A DNA stretch of 64,000 nt from Sphingomonas sanxanigenens DSM 19645 = NX02. GTDB taxonomy: Bacteria; Pseudomonadota; Alphaproteobacteria; Sphingomonadales; Sphingomonadaceae. Position numbers and translations under genes: made by a program. Positions 53,713 to 63,769 of the stretch are shown here, one piece after another. Position 1 is the first letter of the stretch; every line of letters starts with the position of its first letter. The stretch covers positions 5,036,501 to 5,100,500 of the forward strand of contig NZ_CP006644.1 of NCBI RefSeq assembly GCF_000512205.2. Reading direction: 5' to 3'. The notes below the pieces were generated by a model. It was not told where the DNA came from. It ran no database searches and saw nothing but the letters and a program-made list of their open reading frames with translations.

Positions 53713-55866
53713 TCAGCACGCCCTTCCCCAGCCATGCCCACATGGCCGGGGCGGGCCGAGGTCGACGGGCGCCTTGACGCCCCAAGGATGCGCGCCATTG
53801 GCGTCCGCCACCGTCACCACCCGGCGCTGGCCGAGATAAATCGCCACCCCGCCGGTCTGCGCCAGCAGGTTGCGGTCGAGCTTCAGCCAGCGCGGCTTGC
53901 ACCTGCGCGGCAGCCAGCGTTCGCTGACGACGATATCCGCCCCGGCGCAGGCGGCGACCATCTCCTCCACGGGCACGGCATAGGTGCTGCGCGTCGCCAG
54001 CAGGCGCCACGTGCCGCCGCCCCGTACCACGTCCACCATGCAGAGATCGGCGTTGCAGCGCGCGCCCGGCAACGCCTCCAGCGCGGTTGGCTCGCCGTCA
54101 TAACCCGCGGTTTCGGACAAGGTCTGGCGCACATAATCCCCCGCCCGTGCGCGCAGCAGCGCCGGGCGGCCGTCCGAGTCGATCAGCGCGAGATGGCGGC
54201 CATCGCCGGTCACCAGCAGGTCCGGCGTGGGGGCGAGCGCCATCCAGAGCAGACCGAGCGCCGCGGGCAGCGCCCCCCACCATCTCCACCGACTTTTCCA
54301 CAGCCCCATCCACAGCCCGCCCACGACGGACAAGGCCAGCGCAGCGCCGGGCGCAACCGGAAGCGCGGTCACGGCGCCAGGGGCATTGGCGACTGCATGT
54401 GCCAGCCACAGCAACACGCGCAACGACTGGCCCGTCAGCCACCAGGCGGGCTTCCCCACACCCCCGATCCCGATCAGCGCACCGACGCCGTCGAGGAGCA
54501 GCGCCGCCGCCTCCAGCGGCATGACGACGAAGGTGGTGTGGGGAATCGCGACGATATTGGCGAGCGCGCCGTAAAGCCCCGAGCGGTGGAAATGGAACAG
54601 CGCGATCGGCGCCAGCGCGATCTCAACCACCAATCCGGTGAGCAACAGCGATCCCAACCCGCGCAGCAATCGCGCGCCCCGGCCCTCCTCGCGCCGCTCG
54701 AACCAGCCGCGCACCCGCGGATGTTCGTGCAGTGCGACGATTGCGGTGATCGCTGCGAAACTGAGCTGGAAGCTTGGGCCTGCGATCGCCTCGGGCCAGA
54801 GCAGCAGCACGATCAGCGCGCCCGCGGCGACCAGCCGCAACGTCACCGCCTCCCGCCCCAGCGCGATCGCCAGCGCGATCAGCAGCGCCGCAACGAGCGA
54901 GCGGATCGTGGGAATCTCCGCGCCCGACAGCCAGGTATAGCCGCATGCGGCCAGCGCGCCGGCTGCCGTCGCGACCAGCAGCAGCGGCGCGCGCAACGCC
55001 AGCCAGGGGCTGAGCGCGAGCAGCCGCAGCACCAGCAGCGAAACGCCGGCGAACATCGCGGTGATATGCAGTCCGCTGATCGACAGCAGATGCGCGAGGC
55101 CCGACCGCCGCATCGCCTCCGCATCCTCATCCGGAATCGCGCCCTGATCGCCGGTGGCGAGTGCGGCGGCGATGCCACCCTCCGCCGCGGGCAACTGCGC
55201 CCGGATATGCGCGGACAGCCGATCGCGCGTGGGCATTCTGCCGTCGGTGGGGGGGGAAAGCCGGGTGACGCTCCCCAACACGCTGCCGGTCGCACCGATG
55301 CCGTCGAACCACGCCACGCGCGCATAGTCATAGGCACCCGGTACCGCGGCAGAGGGCGGCGGCACCAGCCGCGCCCGCAGCGTCACCCGCTCGCCGGCGC
55401 GGAACATCGGCACGGCCTGATCCTCTGGCACCGAGACCCGAACACGCGGCGGCAGGCCGCCGGCACCGCCGGTTGCCAGGGTCAGCCGCACCACGTCGCG
55501 CGCGGGCAGCGGTTGCGCGCGCTCGATCATGCCGGTGACGGTGGTGACCGTTGGCCGACCAAGCACCGGCGCGGCGCGCCATTCGGCACGCGCCCACACC
55601 AGTGCGCAGCCCATCGCCGCAAGCACGCCGGCGACGAGCAACGCACGTCCGATCCGGCTTCCGGCCCCCAGCGCGAGCCCCGCCGCGGCGAGTCCGCCCG
55701 CCGCCGCGATCCACGCGGACCAGGCGAGCATGCCGGGCAGTGCGAACCAGGCGGCAATTCCGCCGCCCAGCGCTACGGGCAGCCACAAAGCGAGTTGGTC
55801 CCGCTCCAGAAAAAGCTTTTGCTCCAAGGAATTGAACGCGGCCTCGAACGCCGCCGCGAGGTTCAC
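53713..55866 (-). CDS. comEC: ComEC/Rec2-family DNA-uptake membrane protein
   Basis: A 717-residue protein. An N-terminal DUF4131-type part with hydrophobic segments (to about 75) and an OB-like region are followed by the competence core [27 protein letters not shown] and about nine membrane segments. The C-terminal domain (about 560 on) is where the metallo-beta-lactamase domain normally sits, but no HxHxDH metal motif is visible. It would form the inner-membrane DNA channel. It is divergent from gltX. Confidence 0.88.
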   Translation of the reverse strand: MNLAAAFEAAFNSLEQKLFLERDQLALWLPVALGGGIAAWFALPGMLAWSAWIAAAGGLAAAGLALGAGSRIGRALLVAGVLAAMGCALVWARAEWRAAPVLGRPTVTTVTGMIERAQPLPARDVVRLTLATGGAGGLPPRVRVSVPEDQAVPMFRAGERVTLRARLVPPPSAAVPGAYDYARVAWFDGIGATGSVLGSVTRLSPPTDGRMPTRDRLSAHIRAQLPAAEGGIAAALATGDQGAIPDEDAEAMRRSGLAHLLSISGLHITAMFAGVSLLVLRLLALSPWLALRAPLLLVATAAGALAACGYTWLSGAEIPTIRSLVAALLIALAIALGREAVTLRLVAAGALIVLLLWPEAIAGPSFQLSFAAITAIVALHEHPRVRGWFERREEGRGARLLRGLGSLLLTGLVVEIALAPIALFHFHRSGLYGALANIVAIPHTTFVVMPLEAAALLLDGVGALIGIGGVGKPAWWLTGQSLRVLLWLAHAVANAPGAVTALPVAPGAALALSVVGGLWMGLWKSRWRWWGALPAALGLLWMALAPTPDLLVTGDGRHLALIDSDGRPALLRARAGDYVRQTLSETAGYDGEPTALEALPGARCNADLCMVDVVRGGGTWRLLATRSTYAVPVEEMVAACAGADIVVSERWLPRRCKPRWLKLDRNLLAQTGGVAIYLGQRRVVTVADANGAHPWGVKAPVDLGPPRPCGHGWGRAC

Positions 55867-55956
55867 CGGAGCACGGTTTGTCGCGGCGCATATGCCATGC
55901 TAGGGGCGTCGCCGAGCGATCATGTCCATATCGTCAGTTTCTGGGAGCAAGCGCGG

Positions 55957-57405
55957 TTGAGCGCAAGTCACGAAGCCACCGGCAGCGCCGTCGTCACGCG
56001 GTTCGCGCCATCCCCCACGGGGTTCCTGCACATCGGCGGCGCGCGCACCGCGCTGTTCAACTGGCTGTTCGCCCGCCATCATGGCGGCAAGTTCCTGCTC
56101 CGGATCGAGGACACCGATCGCGTTCGCTCCACGCAGGATGCGATCGACAAGATCCTCGATTCGATGCGCTGGCTGGAGCTGGACTGGGACGGCGAGACCG
56201 TGTTCCAGTTCGCCCGCGCCGATCGCCATGCGGACGTTGCAAACCAGCTTCTCGCCGAGGGCAACGCCTATAAATGCTTCGCGACCGCCGAGGAACTCGA
56301 GGCGATGCGCGCCGAGCAGCGCGCCAACAAGCAGCCGCAGCGTTATGATGGCCGCTGGCGTGATCGCGATCCCGGCGAAGCGCCCGAGGGCGCGCCCTAC
56401 GTGATCCGCATCAAGGCGCCGATCGATGGCGAGACGGTGATCGACGATCGCGTGCAGGGCGCAGTGACCGTGCGCAATTCGGAACTCGACGATTTCGTCC
56501 TGCTCCGGTCGGACGGCACGCCCACCTATATGCTCGCGGTGGTGGTCGACGACCATGATATGGGCGTCACCCACGTCATCCGCGGCGACGACCATCTCAA
56601 CAACGCCTTCCGCCAGCTTGCTGTGATCCGTGCGATGGGCTGGGCCGAGCCGGTCTACGCGCATGTGCCGCTGATCCACGGCAATGACGGCGCCAAGATG
56701 TCCAAGCGCCACGGAGCCACCGGCGTCGAGGCCTATCGCGACGAGTTGGGCGTGCTGCCCGAGGCGCTTTCCAACTATCTGCTCCGGCTGGGCTGGGGGC
56801 ATGGCGACGCCGAGATCATCAGCCGCGAGCAGGCGACCGAATGGTTCGACCTCGGCGGCGTCGGCCGCTCGCCCTCGCGCTTCGACCTCAAGAAGCTCGA
56901 GAATCTCAACGGCCATTATATCCGCGAGGCCGATGACGCACGGCTGGTGCAGGCGACGCGACCGCATGTCGAGGTCCTGCTCGGCCGTGCGCTCGACGCC
57001 GACGAACTGGCGCTGCTGGCTGCCGCGATGCCTTCGCTCAAGCCGCGTGCCAAATCGCTGGTCGAGCTTGCGCAAGGGGCCGCCTTCCTGTTCGACAAGC
57101 GCCCGCTTTCGCTCGACGAGAAGGCATCGGCGCTGTTAATGGGTGACGCGCGAACGCTCCTGGGCAAGACCCGCGAGGCGATCGGAGCGGTTCCGGAATG
57201 GACCGTGCCGGCTCTCGAAGAAGCGGTGCGCAGGGTCGCAGAGGATGCCGGTATCGGTCTCGGCAAGGTGGCGCAGCCGCTTCGAGCGGCGCTCACCGGG
57301 CGTTCGACCTCGCCGGGGATTTTTGACGTGCTGGTGCTGCTCGGGCGCGATGAGTCGCTCGGTCGGTTGGACGACAGCCTGACCGCTGCCGGCCAGCGCG
57401 TCTGA
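55957..57405 (+). CDS. gltX: glutamyl-tRNA synthetase
   Basis: A 482-residue class I synthetase: [30 protein letters not shown] with the HIGH-type motif, and [15 protein letters not shown] with KMSKR. Length fits bacterial GluRS. I choose TTG 55957 because GGGAG lies nine bases upstream and the protein then begins [18 protein letters not shown] 55897 would add 20 residues. The citrate synthase gene follows after 25 bases. Confidence 0.95.
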   Translation: MSASHEATGSAVVTRFAPSPTGFLHIGGARTALFNWLFARHHGGKFLLRIEDTDRVRSTQDAIDKILDSMRWLELDWDGETVFQFARADRHADVANQLLAEGNAYKCFATAEELEAMRAEQRANKQPQRYDGRWRDRDPGEAPEGAPYVIRIKAPIDGETVIDDRVQGAVTVRNSELDDFVLLRSDGTPTYMLAVVVDDHDMGVTHVIRGDDHLNNAFRQLAVIRAMGWAEPVYAHVPLIHGNDGAKMSKRHGATGVEAYRDELGVLPEALSNYLLRLGWGHGDAEIISREQATEWFDLGGVGRSPSRFDLKKLENLNGHYIREADDARLVQATRPHVEVLLGRALDADELALLAAAMPSLKPRAKSLVELAQGAAFLFDKRPLSLDEKASALLMGDARTLLGKTREAIGAVPEWTVPALEEAVRRVAEDAGIGLGKVAQPLRAALTGRSTSPGIFDVLVLLGRDESLGRLDDSLTAAGQRV

Positions 57406-57430
57406 AGCAACCACATAGATGGAGCAGAAT

Positions 57431-58717
57431 ATGGGTGACCAGAAAGCGCAACTGACGATCGGCGGGGCGAACAAGGACTATCCGGTCCTGTCCGGCAGCG
57501 TCGGTCCGGATGTCATCGACATTCGCAAGCTGTATGCGGAAACCGGCGCTTTCACCTACGATCCGGGCTTCACCTCGACCGCGTCGTGCGAATCGGCGCT
57601 GACCTATATCGATGGCGATGCAGGCATCCTGCTCCACCGCGGCTATCCGATCGACCAGCTCGCCGAAAAGTCGAGCTTCATGGAAGTCGCCTATCTGCTG
57701 ATCAACGGCGAACTGCCGACCGGCGACGAGCTGGACAAGTTCAGCAACACGATCACCCGCCACACGATGCTGCACGAACAGCTGGCCACCTTCTACCGCG
57801 GCTTCCGTCGCGATGCCCACCCGATGGCGATCATGTGCGGCGTGGTCGGCGCGCTTTCGGCGTTCTATCACGATTCGACCGACATCGCCGATCCGCTGCA
57901 GCGCATGATCGCGATCCACCGGCTGATCGCGAAGATGCCGACGATCGCGGCGATGGCGTACAAATATTCGGTCGGCCAGCCGTTCGTCTATCCGAACAAC
58001 GATCTGAGCTACACCGCCAACTTCCTGCGGATGACCTTCAGCGTCCCCGCCGAGGAATATGTCGTCGATCCGATCATCGTCGACGCGATGGACAAGATCT
58101 TCATTCTCCACGCCGACCATGAGCAGAACGCGTCGACCTCGACCGTCCGTCTCGCCGGCTCGTCGGGCGCCAATCCTTTCGCCTGCATTGCGGCCGGCAT
58201 CGCCTGCCTGTGGGGCCCGGCACATGGCGGCGCCAATGAGGCGGCGCTCAACATGCTCCGCGAGATCGGCACCGTCGAAAAGATTCCGGAATATATCGCC
58301 CGCGCCAAGAACAAGGACGATCCGTTCCGCCTGATGGGCTTCGGCCACCGCGTGTACAAGAATTTTGATCCCCGCGCGAAGGTGATGCAGAAGACTGCGG
58401 CCGACGTGCTCAACAAGCTGGGCGTGACCGATCCGATCTTCGACGTGGCGCGCGAGCTCGAACAGATCGCGCTAAAGGACGATTATTTCATCGAGAAGAA
58501 GCTCTACCCGAACGTCGACTTCTACTCGGGCGTGATCCTCTCGGCGATCGGCTTCCCGACCTCGATGTTCACCGTTCTCTTCGCGCTCGCCCGCACCGTC
58601 GGCTGGGTCGCGCAGTGGAACGAGATGATCTCGGATCCGGCGCAGAAGATCGGCCGCCCGCGCCAGCTTTATGTCGGCCCGACGCAGCGCGACTATCTGC
58701 CGGTCGGCGACCGCTGA
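57431..58717 (+). CDS. gltA: citrate synthase (type II)
   Basis: A 428-residue TCA-cycle enzyme condensing acetyl-CoA with oxaloacetate. It has [13 protein letters not shown] with catalytic His, the substrate loop [19 protein letters not shown] with the second His, and [30 protein letters not shown] including the catalytic Asp. The type II form is the NADH-sensitive hexamer class, by length. ATG 57431 has GGAG at the right distance, unlike ATG 57419. Confidence 0.96.
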   Translation: MGDQKAQLTIGGANKDYPVLSGSVGPDVIDIRKLYAETGAFTYDPGFTSTASCESALTYIDGDAGILLHRGYPIDQLAEKSSFMEVAYLLINGELPTGDELDKFSNTITRHTMLHEQLATFYRGFRRDAHPMAIMCGVVGALSAFYHDSTDIADPLQRMIAIHRLIAKMPTIAAMAYKYSVGQPFVYPNNDLSYTANFLRMTFSVPAEEYVVDPIIVDAMDKIFILHADHEQNASTSTVRLAGSSGANPFACIAAGIACLWGPAHGGANEAALNMLREIGTVEKIPEYIARAKNKDDPFRLMGFGHRVYKNFDPRAKVMQKTAADVLNKLGVTDPIFDVARELEQIALKDDYFIEKKLYPNVDFYSGVILSAIGFPTSMFTVLFALARTVGWVAQWNEMISDPAQKIGRPRQLYVGPTQRDYLPVGDR

Positions 58718-58778
58718 TCGCGCATGGGCCGCACCCAGGTGCGGCTCGACAGGCAGGGCGCAGATGCGCCACACTGGC

Positions 58779-58805
58779 ACGGCCCGGTCGGCAAGACCGG
58801 GCCGT
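58779..58805 (+). terminator. hairpin downstream of citrate synthase
   Basis: ACGGCCCGGTC (58779-58789) and GACCGGGCCGT (58795-58805) form a perfect 11-bp stem with loop GGCAA, about 60 bases after the gltA stop. The following T-run is short. Confidence 0.6.
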
Positions 58806-58830
58806 TGCCGTATGAAGAAGGACGATGCCG

Positions 58831-59028
58831 ATGCGCGCGATACCGACCCTGACGTTGATTGCAGGCATCTTCGCGCTGGTCGTCGGTCTCCTGTGGGTGG
58901 GCCAGGGTACGGGGCTGGTGCGCTGGCCGGCCAGCAGCTTCATGATCGATCAGTCGCGCTGGACCTATAATGGCGCGGTGTTGGTGGTCGTCGGGCTGGT
59001 CGCGATCCTGTTCGCGCGGCGGCGCTAA
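58831..59028 (+). CDS. small two-segment membrane protein
   Basis: A 65-residue protein: hydrophobic helix 1 (IPTLTLIAGIFALVVGLLWVG), a polar loop with RWPASSFMIDQSRW, and helix 2 (NGAVLVVVGLVAILF) followed by ARRR. The arginine end probably stays in the cytosol. AAGGA lies eight bases before the ATG at 58831; ATG 58825 is too close to it. Similar short proteins are common in alphaproteobacteria; function unknown. Confidence 0.7.
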   Translation: MRAIPTLTLIAGIFALVVGLLWVGQGTGLVRWPASSFMIDQSRWTYNGAVLVVVGLVAILFARRR

Positions 59029-59056
59029 CGGCCTGCAAGCACGGGCCTTCCCGCGC

Positions 59057-59070
59057 TTGATCCTTGTCAA
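59057..59070. promoter_or_regulatory. FNR/FixK-like box upstream of the DUF4331 operon
   Basis: TTGAT-CCTT-GTCAA matches the FNR/FixK consensus TTGAT-N4-ATCAA at nine of ten fixed bases. It lies 183 bases before the DUF4331 gene, in a 224-base gap that also holds a perfect stem GGCTGGCGG / CCGCCAGCC (59084-59103). No matching -10 was found. Confidence 0.35.
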
Positions 59071-59252
59071 GCTTGATGATTCGGGCTGGCGGTCCCGCCA
59101 GCCACGCGCTATCTTTCAAAAAAATCGAAATACCGGGTCGTTGCGGCTGCAGACTTAATTCCTTTGTCCTCGTAGCTGTGACGAGTGGCACTGAATGGGT
59201 CGGGCGTTCATGGGAAGGCGTCCGCGCCCATCCCTTCGACCGGGGGTTTTCG

Positions 59253-59921
59253 ATGCGCATGACTTCGTTGATAAACGGCCTGATGGCGGGCGTGATCGTC
59301 GCCTGCACCGCGGCCATATTGTTCGTCGAGCGGCCGGTGGTCGCTGCCGACCATAATGAACCGGGTTCCCGTGTCGGTCGTCCGACCAGCGTGCCGATCC
59401 TCGATCGCGGCGCCGACATCGCCGACATCTATGTCTGGCAGACCGATACGAAGTTCGTGATGTGCTTCACCTTCGGCGGCCCCTATGTGCCCGAGGCGCC
59501 CGGGCTGTTCGACCGCGATGTCGTCTACCAGATCCGCATCTCGGACGATGCCAACATCTTCACGACCGAGAAGATCATCGAATTCCGCTTCGCTCCCAAT
59601 GCAGCAGGCCAGTGGGGCGTGCAGGCCAGGGGCCTGCCGGGCCTCGAAAGCGAGACCGTGGTGGTGCCGCTGCAGAAGGAGTTCGCCAAGAACGGCACGC
59701 GCTTCATGGCCGGCCTGTTCGAGGATCCCTTCTTCTTCGACGTGCTCGGCCTCGACAATACCCGCACCAATGGCGACCTGCGTTTCGTCAGCACGCGGGA
59801 TTTCTTCGCGAACGGCAATGTCTCCGGCTTCGCGATCGAAACGGACAAGGCCAATGTCCTGAACGGCAACACCGTTCTCGGCGTCTCCGTCGCCACCAGT
59901 CGCATCAAGCCGGGGCTGTGA
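59253..59921 (+). CDS. DUF4331-family exported protein (N-terminal type)
   Basis: A 222-residue protein with a signal segment (LMAGVIVACTAAILFVERPVVA), then the DUF4331 opening DHNEPGSRVGRPTSVP, ADIADIYVWQTDTKFVMCFTFGG and repeated beta-strand motifs such as FEDPFFFDVLG. DUF4331 proteins are usually longer and exported; function unknown. This gene lacks the usual C-terminal part, which appears in the next gene, two bases downstream. Confidence 0.85.
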   Translation: MRMTSLINGLMAGVIVACTAAILFVERPVVAADHNEPGSRVGRPTSVPILDRGADIADIYVWQTDTKFVMCFTFGGPYVPEAPGLFDRDVVYQIRISDDANIFTTEKIIEFRFAPNAAGQWGVQARGLPGLESETVVVPLQKEFAKNGTRFMAGLFEDPFFFDVLGLDNTRTNGDLRFVSTRDFFANGNVSGFAIETDKANVLNGNTVLGVSVATSRIKPGL

Positions 59922-59923
59922 TC

Positions 59924-60637
59924 ATGAAGAAGTCGATCCTTCTCGCCTGCGCCGCCGTCTGCGCCTTCGCCATCAGCGCCTGCAGTTCGGCCGACAGCGG
60001 CGGCGGCGGTACGCCGACGCCCACGCCGACGCCAACCCCCACGCCGACCCCGACGCCGGGGACGCCGACACCCACGGCGCTCAACATCGAACCCTGCTTT
60101 CAACAGCTCGTCGCGCCCGATTTGCTGCCAGGCAAGACAGTGGAGCAGTTCGTCAAGGAAGACGTCGTCCACTTCGATCCATCCAAGCCCAACGGCTATC
60201 CAAATGGCCGCCGCTTCGAGGATCCGACGCCCGACCTTGCGCTCGGCTATTTCTTCATCGACCTGACCCGCCATCCGCGGGATGTCGTCGCCAAACTCGC
60301 ACTCAACCCGCCGGTGAACGACAAGCCGTTCCGGCGCGACTTCCCCTATCTGGGTACGGCGTTCGGGTCGGTGCGGCCGGAGGGATCGGGCAGCGGGTTC
60401 GATTTCCGAACCAATCCGCTCACCGATTATGCCTCGGTCGATTCGATGGGCAATCCGGTGACGTCGACCGTGCTGATGTCGGGCAACCGGCAGCCGCTCT
60501 ACAACGACAGCAAGCCGGTGGACTATGCGACCGGCATGTTCATCCCCGAGATGAAAGTGAACCTGACCGGGCTTGCCACCCTGCTCGACGATGATTTCCG
60601 CCGCGCCGGCCTGGTTCCCTGCGCCAGACCCGCCTGA
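59924..60637 (+). CDS. lipoprotein with Thr-Pro repeat and DUF4331 C-terminal-like region
   Basis: A 237-residue protein. The lipobox AVCAFAISACSS gives a lipidated Cys about residue 20, followed by a Thr-Pro repeat tether (about 30-48). The remaining domain contains NGYPNGRRFEDPTPDLALGY, the signature normally found towards the C-terminus of DUF4331 proteins. It probably works with the preceding protein as one split unit at the membrane. Repetitive CCGACGCCCACG-type DNA underlies the tether. Confidence 0.85.
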   Translation: MKKSILLACAAVCAFAISACSSADSGGGGTPTPTPTPTPTPTPTPGTPTPTALNIEPCFQQLVAPDLLPGKTVEQFVKEDVVHFDPSKPNGYPNGRRFEDPTPDLALGYFFIDLTRHPRDVVAKLALNPPVNDKPFRRDFPYLGTAFGSVRPEGSGSGFDFRTNPLTDYASVDSMGNPVTSTVLMSGNRQPLYNDSKPVDYATGMFIPEMKVNLTGLATLLDDDFRRAGLVPCARPA

Positions 60638-60644
60638 CCGGACC

Positions 60645-62033
60645 ATGGCCAATGCTCAACCGGCGGTCGGCCCGGCGCGCCCGTCGCTGCTGCTGATGGC
60701 GGGCGCGGCGGCCTCGGTCGCCACGCTGTTCGTCGTGCGTCCCTGGGAACCGGCGGTGCCGCCGGCGCAGACGATGGTCAGCGGCCACCGCTTCGGCGAG
60801 GCGCCGCCCTGGAAGCGCCCCGTGCAGGTGGGCGTGCCCGAGACCTACGCCGCCGTGCTGGCGGAGATCGACGGCAAACGCCGCGCGTTCGGCGATACCG
60901 GCCAGCCACCGGCTGAGACGGACAATATCGAGCGCATCGTCCGCCTCAGGATCGAACGCGCGATGCTGACCGGCGGGCTCGACGATCTCGTCGCCGCAGA
61001 ACAGGCGCTTACAGCCGCGTTCGCACATGCCGGCGACGAGCGGCTCGGCCCGCATTGGGAACGCATCGCGTTCAACTTCCATGTTCACCGGCTGTCCGCG
61101 ATCGAGCCCGACCTGAAGGCGGTGGAATCGATTGCGGTCGGCCCCAACAAGCTGGAACGCGCCGGGATCGACGCGGACCGCGCCGATCTGGATTTCTATT
61201 CGGGCCGTTATGACGCCGCGCTCACCACCTATCGGCGGATCGAACGCGAGCAGGGCGGTTATGACAATTTGCTGCGGTTATCGACCTGGTTCTGGCGCAC
61301 CGGCGATCCCGACAAGGCGATGGAGTATCTGAACGAGGCGGAATGGCTGGTCACCGGGCCTGCTTTCGAACAGCGCGGCTGGTTCGAACTGCAGCGCGGA
61401 CTGATCGATTTCGATCGGGGACGGTGGGAGGATGCGGCGAAGCATTTCGCCGAAGCCGACCGCCGCTTCCCGGGCGACTGGCGCATCGAATCACGCATCG
61501 CCAAGATGCAGGCGCTGAAGGGCGATCTGCCGGGCGCGCTCACGCGCTTCATCACGCTGGCCGAGCGAAGCGGGCATCCCGACATGATGGACGCGGTCGC
61601 CGGCGTCTATCGCGCGATGGGGGACCGCGCCAACAGCGAGGCCTGGGCCGCGCGGGCGGGCGCCGCGTGGGACCGCCGCCTCGCCGCGCTGCCACAAGCG
61701 GCGTGGGGGCACGCGATCGACCATTATCTGTCGTTCGGCGATCCGGCGCGGGCGCTGGAGCTGGCGAAGCTGAACGCCGCCGAGCGCCCGTTCGGCGAGG
61801 CGCTGACGCAGTTGGCCGCGGCGCAGATCGCCAACGGCCAGCCCGATGCAGCGCTGTCGACGCTGAAGCCGGTGCTCGAATCGAAATGGCGGTCGTCGCT
61901 GACCTGGCTGGTCGCGGCGGATGCGCAGACGATGCTGGGACGCCGGAAAGAGGCGGAGGCCGCGCGCAAGGAAGCGGTACGGCTCAACCCGCGGGCGCTC
62001 GACCGCAACGCGGCGCTCGCGCTCATCCATTGA
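60645..62033 (+). CDS. tetratricopeptide-repeat protein
   Basis: A 462-residue protein with one N-terminal hydrophobic segment (SLLLMAGAAASVATLFVV) and then TPR-like helical repeats from about 170, e.g. DLDFYSGRYDAALTTYRRI, RTGDPDKAMEYLNEAEWLV and IDFDRGRWEDAAKHFAEAD. TPR genes often follow DUF4331 genes, so the three probably form one envelope complex. It starts eight bases after the lipoprotein stop. Confidence 0.85.
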   Translation: MANAQPAVGPARPSLLLMAGAAASVATLFVVRPWEPAVPPAQTMVSGHRFGEAPPWKRPVQVGVPETYAAVLAEIDGKRRAFGDTGQPPAETDNIERIVRLRIERAMLTGGLDDLVAAEQALTAAFAHAGDERLGPHWERIAFNFHVHRLSAIEPDLKAVESIAVGPNKLERAGIDADRADLDFYSGRYDAALTTYRRIEREQGGYDNLLRLSTWFWRTGDPDKAMEYLNEAEWLVTGPAFEQRGWFELQRGLIDFDRGRWEDAAKHFAEADRRFPGDWRIESRIAKMQALKGDLPGALTRFITLAERSGHPDMMDAVAGVYRAMGDRANSEAWAARAGAAWDRRLAALPQAAWGHAIDHYLSFGDPARALELAKLNAAERPFGEALTQLAAAQIANGQPDAALSTLKPVLESKWRSSLTWLVAADAQTMLGRRKEAEAARKEAVRLNPRALDRNAALALIH

Positions 62034-62039
62034 TAGAGA

Positions 62040-62068
62040 GGATCCGGCGGACCTTGCCCGCCGGATCC
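62040..62068. terminator. hairpin between convergent TPR gene and ahpF
   Basis: GGATCCGGCGG (62040-62050) pairs with CCGCCGGATCC (62058-62068) across ACCTTGC. No T-run on either side. Confidence 0.6.
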
Positions 62069-62085
62069 CGTAACCCCTGGGGCCG

Positions 62086-63666
62086 TCAGGCCGCGGCGGC
62101 TTCCTCGGCCGGCGCGAGCCGGATCATATAGTCGAACGCCGAGAGCGCCGCCTTCGAGCCTTCGCCCATCGCGATCACGATCTGCTTGTAGGGCACCGTG
62201 GTCACGTCACCCGCCGCGAACACGCCGGGCTTGGAGGTTTCGCCGCGATGATCGATCTCGATCTCGCCGCGCGGCGAAAGCGCGATCGCGTCCCTCAGCC
62301 ACTCCGTGTTCGGCACCAGGCCGATCTGGACGAAGATGCCCTCCAGCTCGATCTGGTGGAGGCTGTCATGGTTGCGGTCCTTGTAGGTCAGGCCCACCAC
62401 CTTCTCGCCATCCCCCAGCACCTCGGTGGTCAGCGCCGAGGTGATGATCTTGACGTTGGCCAGGCTGGCCAGCTTGCGCTGGAGCACCGCATCCGCCCGC
62501 AGGTCGCTGTCGAACTCGATCAGCGTCACGTGCGCGACGATGCCGGCGAGGTCGATCGCCGCCTCGACACCGGAATTGCCGCCGCCGATCACCGCCACGC
62601 GCTTGCCCTTGAACAGCGGGCCGTCGCAGTGCGGGCAATAGGCCACGCCCTTGTTGCGATACTGGTCCTCGCCCGGCACCCCCATCTGCCGCCAGCGGGC
62701 ACCGGTCGACAGGATGATGGTGCGGGCCTTCAGCGACGCGCCGTTCTCAAGCCGCACCTCGTGCAGGCCGCCGGGCACGCGCGCCGTGATCAGCTTTTCG
62801 GCGCGCTGCAGGTTCATGATGTCGACATCATAATCCTTCACATGCTGTTCGAGCTGCGCGGCCAGCTTGGGCCCTTCAGTGTGCTGCACCGAGATGAAAT
62901 TCTCGATGCCCATCGTGTCGAGCACCTGCCCGCCGAACCGCTCGGCGGCGATGCCGGTGCGGATGCCCTTGCGCGCGGCATAGATCGCCGCCGCGGCACC
63001 GGCGGGACCGCCGCCGATCACGAGCACGTCGAACGGGTCCTTCGCCTTGATCTTCTCGGCAGCACGCGCGGAAGCACCGCTGTCGATCTTGGCGACGATC
63101 TGCTCGAGCTCCATCCGCCCCTGGGCGAAGGGCTCGCCATTGAGGAAGACGGTGGGAACCGCCATCACCTTGCGCTCGGTCACTTCATCCTGGAACAGGG
63201 CGCCATCGATCGCGACATGGCTGATCCGCGGGTTGAGCACCGCCATCAGGTTCAACGCCTGCACGACATCCGGGCAGTTCTGGCAGGAGAGCGAGAAATA
63301 GGTTTCGAAGGCATAATCGCCGTCGAGGTCCTTCACCTGCTGGATCAGTTCCTGCGCGGCCTTCGACGGATGACCGCCGACCTGCAGCAGGGCGAGCACG
63401 AGCGAGGTGAATTCGTGGCCCATCGGCAGACCGGCGAAACGCACGCCGATATCGGTGCCGACGCGCCGGATCATGAAACTGGGGGTGCGCTTGTCGCCAT
63501 CCGTGCGGACGACCGCGACCTTTTCGGACAGGCCGGCGATGTCCTCCAGCAGGGCGAGCATTTCGCGAGACTTGTCGCTATCGTCCAGCGACGCCACCAG
63601 CTCGATCGGCTGGGTGATGTTGCCGAGATAGGCCTTCAACTGCTGCTTGAGATTCGCGTCGAGCAT
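62086..63666 (-). CDS. ahpF: alkyl hydroperoxide reductase subunit F
   Basis: A 526-residue flavoprotein that reduces AhpC with NAD(P)H. The N-terminal double-thioredoxin domain has the redox pair CQNC (about 128-131). The thioredoxin-reductase part has the FAD motif [20 protein letters not shown], redox CPHC (about 343-346), and the NAD loop [16 protein letters not shown]. The start at 63666 matches the family start [14 protein letters not shown]. ahpC lies 103 bases upstream on the same strand. Confidence 0.96.
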   Translation of the reverse strand: MLDANLKQQLKAYLGNITQPIELVASLDDSDKSREMLALLEDIAGLSEKVAVVRTDGDKRTPSFMIRRVGTDIGVRFAGLPMGHEFTSLVLALLQVGGHPSKAAQELIQQVKDLDGDYAFETYFSLSCQNCPDVVQALNLMAVLNPRISHVAIDGALFQDEVTERKVMAVPTVFLNGEPFAQGRMELEQIVAKIDSGASARAAEKIKAKDPFDVLVIGGGPAGAAAAIYAARKGIRTGIAAERFGGQVLDTMGIENFISVQHTEGPKLAAQLEQHVKDYDVDIMNLQRAEKLITARVPGGLHEVRLENGASLKARTIILSTGARWRQMGVPGEDQYRNKGVAYCPHCDGPLFKGKRVAVIGGGNSGVEAAIDLAGIVAHVTLIEFDSDLRADAVLQRKLASLANVKIITSALTTEVLGDGEKVVGLTYKDRNHDSLHQIELEGIFVQIGLVPNTEWLRDAIALSPRGEIEIDHRGETSKPGVFAAGDVTTVPYKQIVIAMGEGSKAALSAFDYMIRLAPAEEAAAA

Positions 63667-63769
63667 GTCCTGTTCCGTTTCTTGAGTGGTGCCCCTCAGT
63701 TTACGCCCGGGGCCGGACGGTGATCCGGCCCCGGTGCGCGGTGCGACCCGATGAGGGCTATTGGTTGGG

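Noticed and set aside
53644-55956. Long extension of the gltX frame upstream (to 1,253 residues)
   Set aside because: It lies antisense to comEC and encodes low-complexity Arg/Gln sequence; GluRS begins at about 55957.
60005-60078. Repeat tract considered as a CRISPR array
   Set aside because: The units are about 6-12 bases, contiguous, without spacers, and in frame with a lipoprotein.
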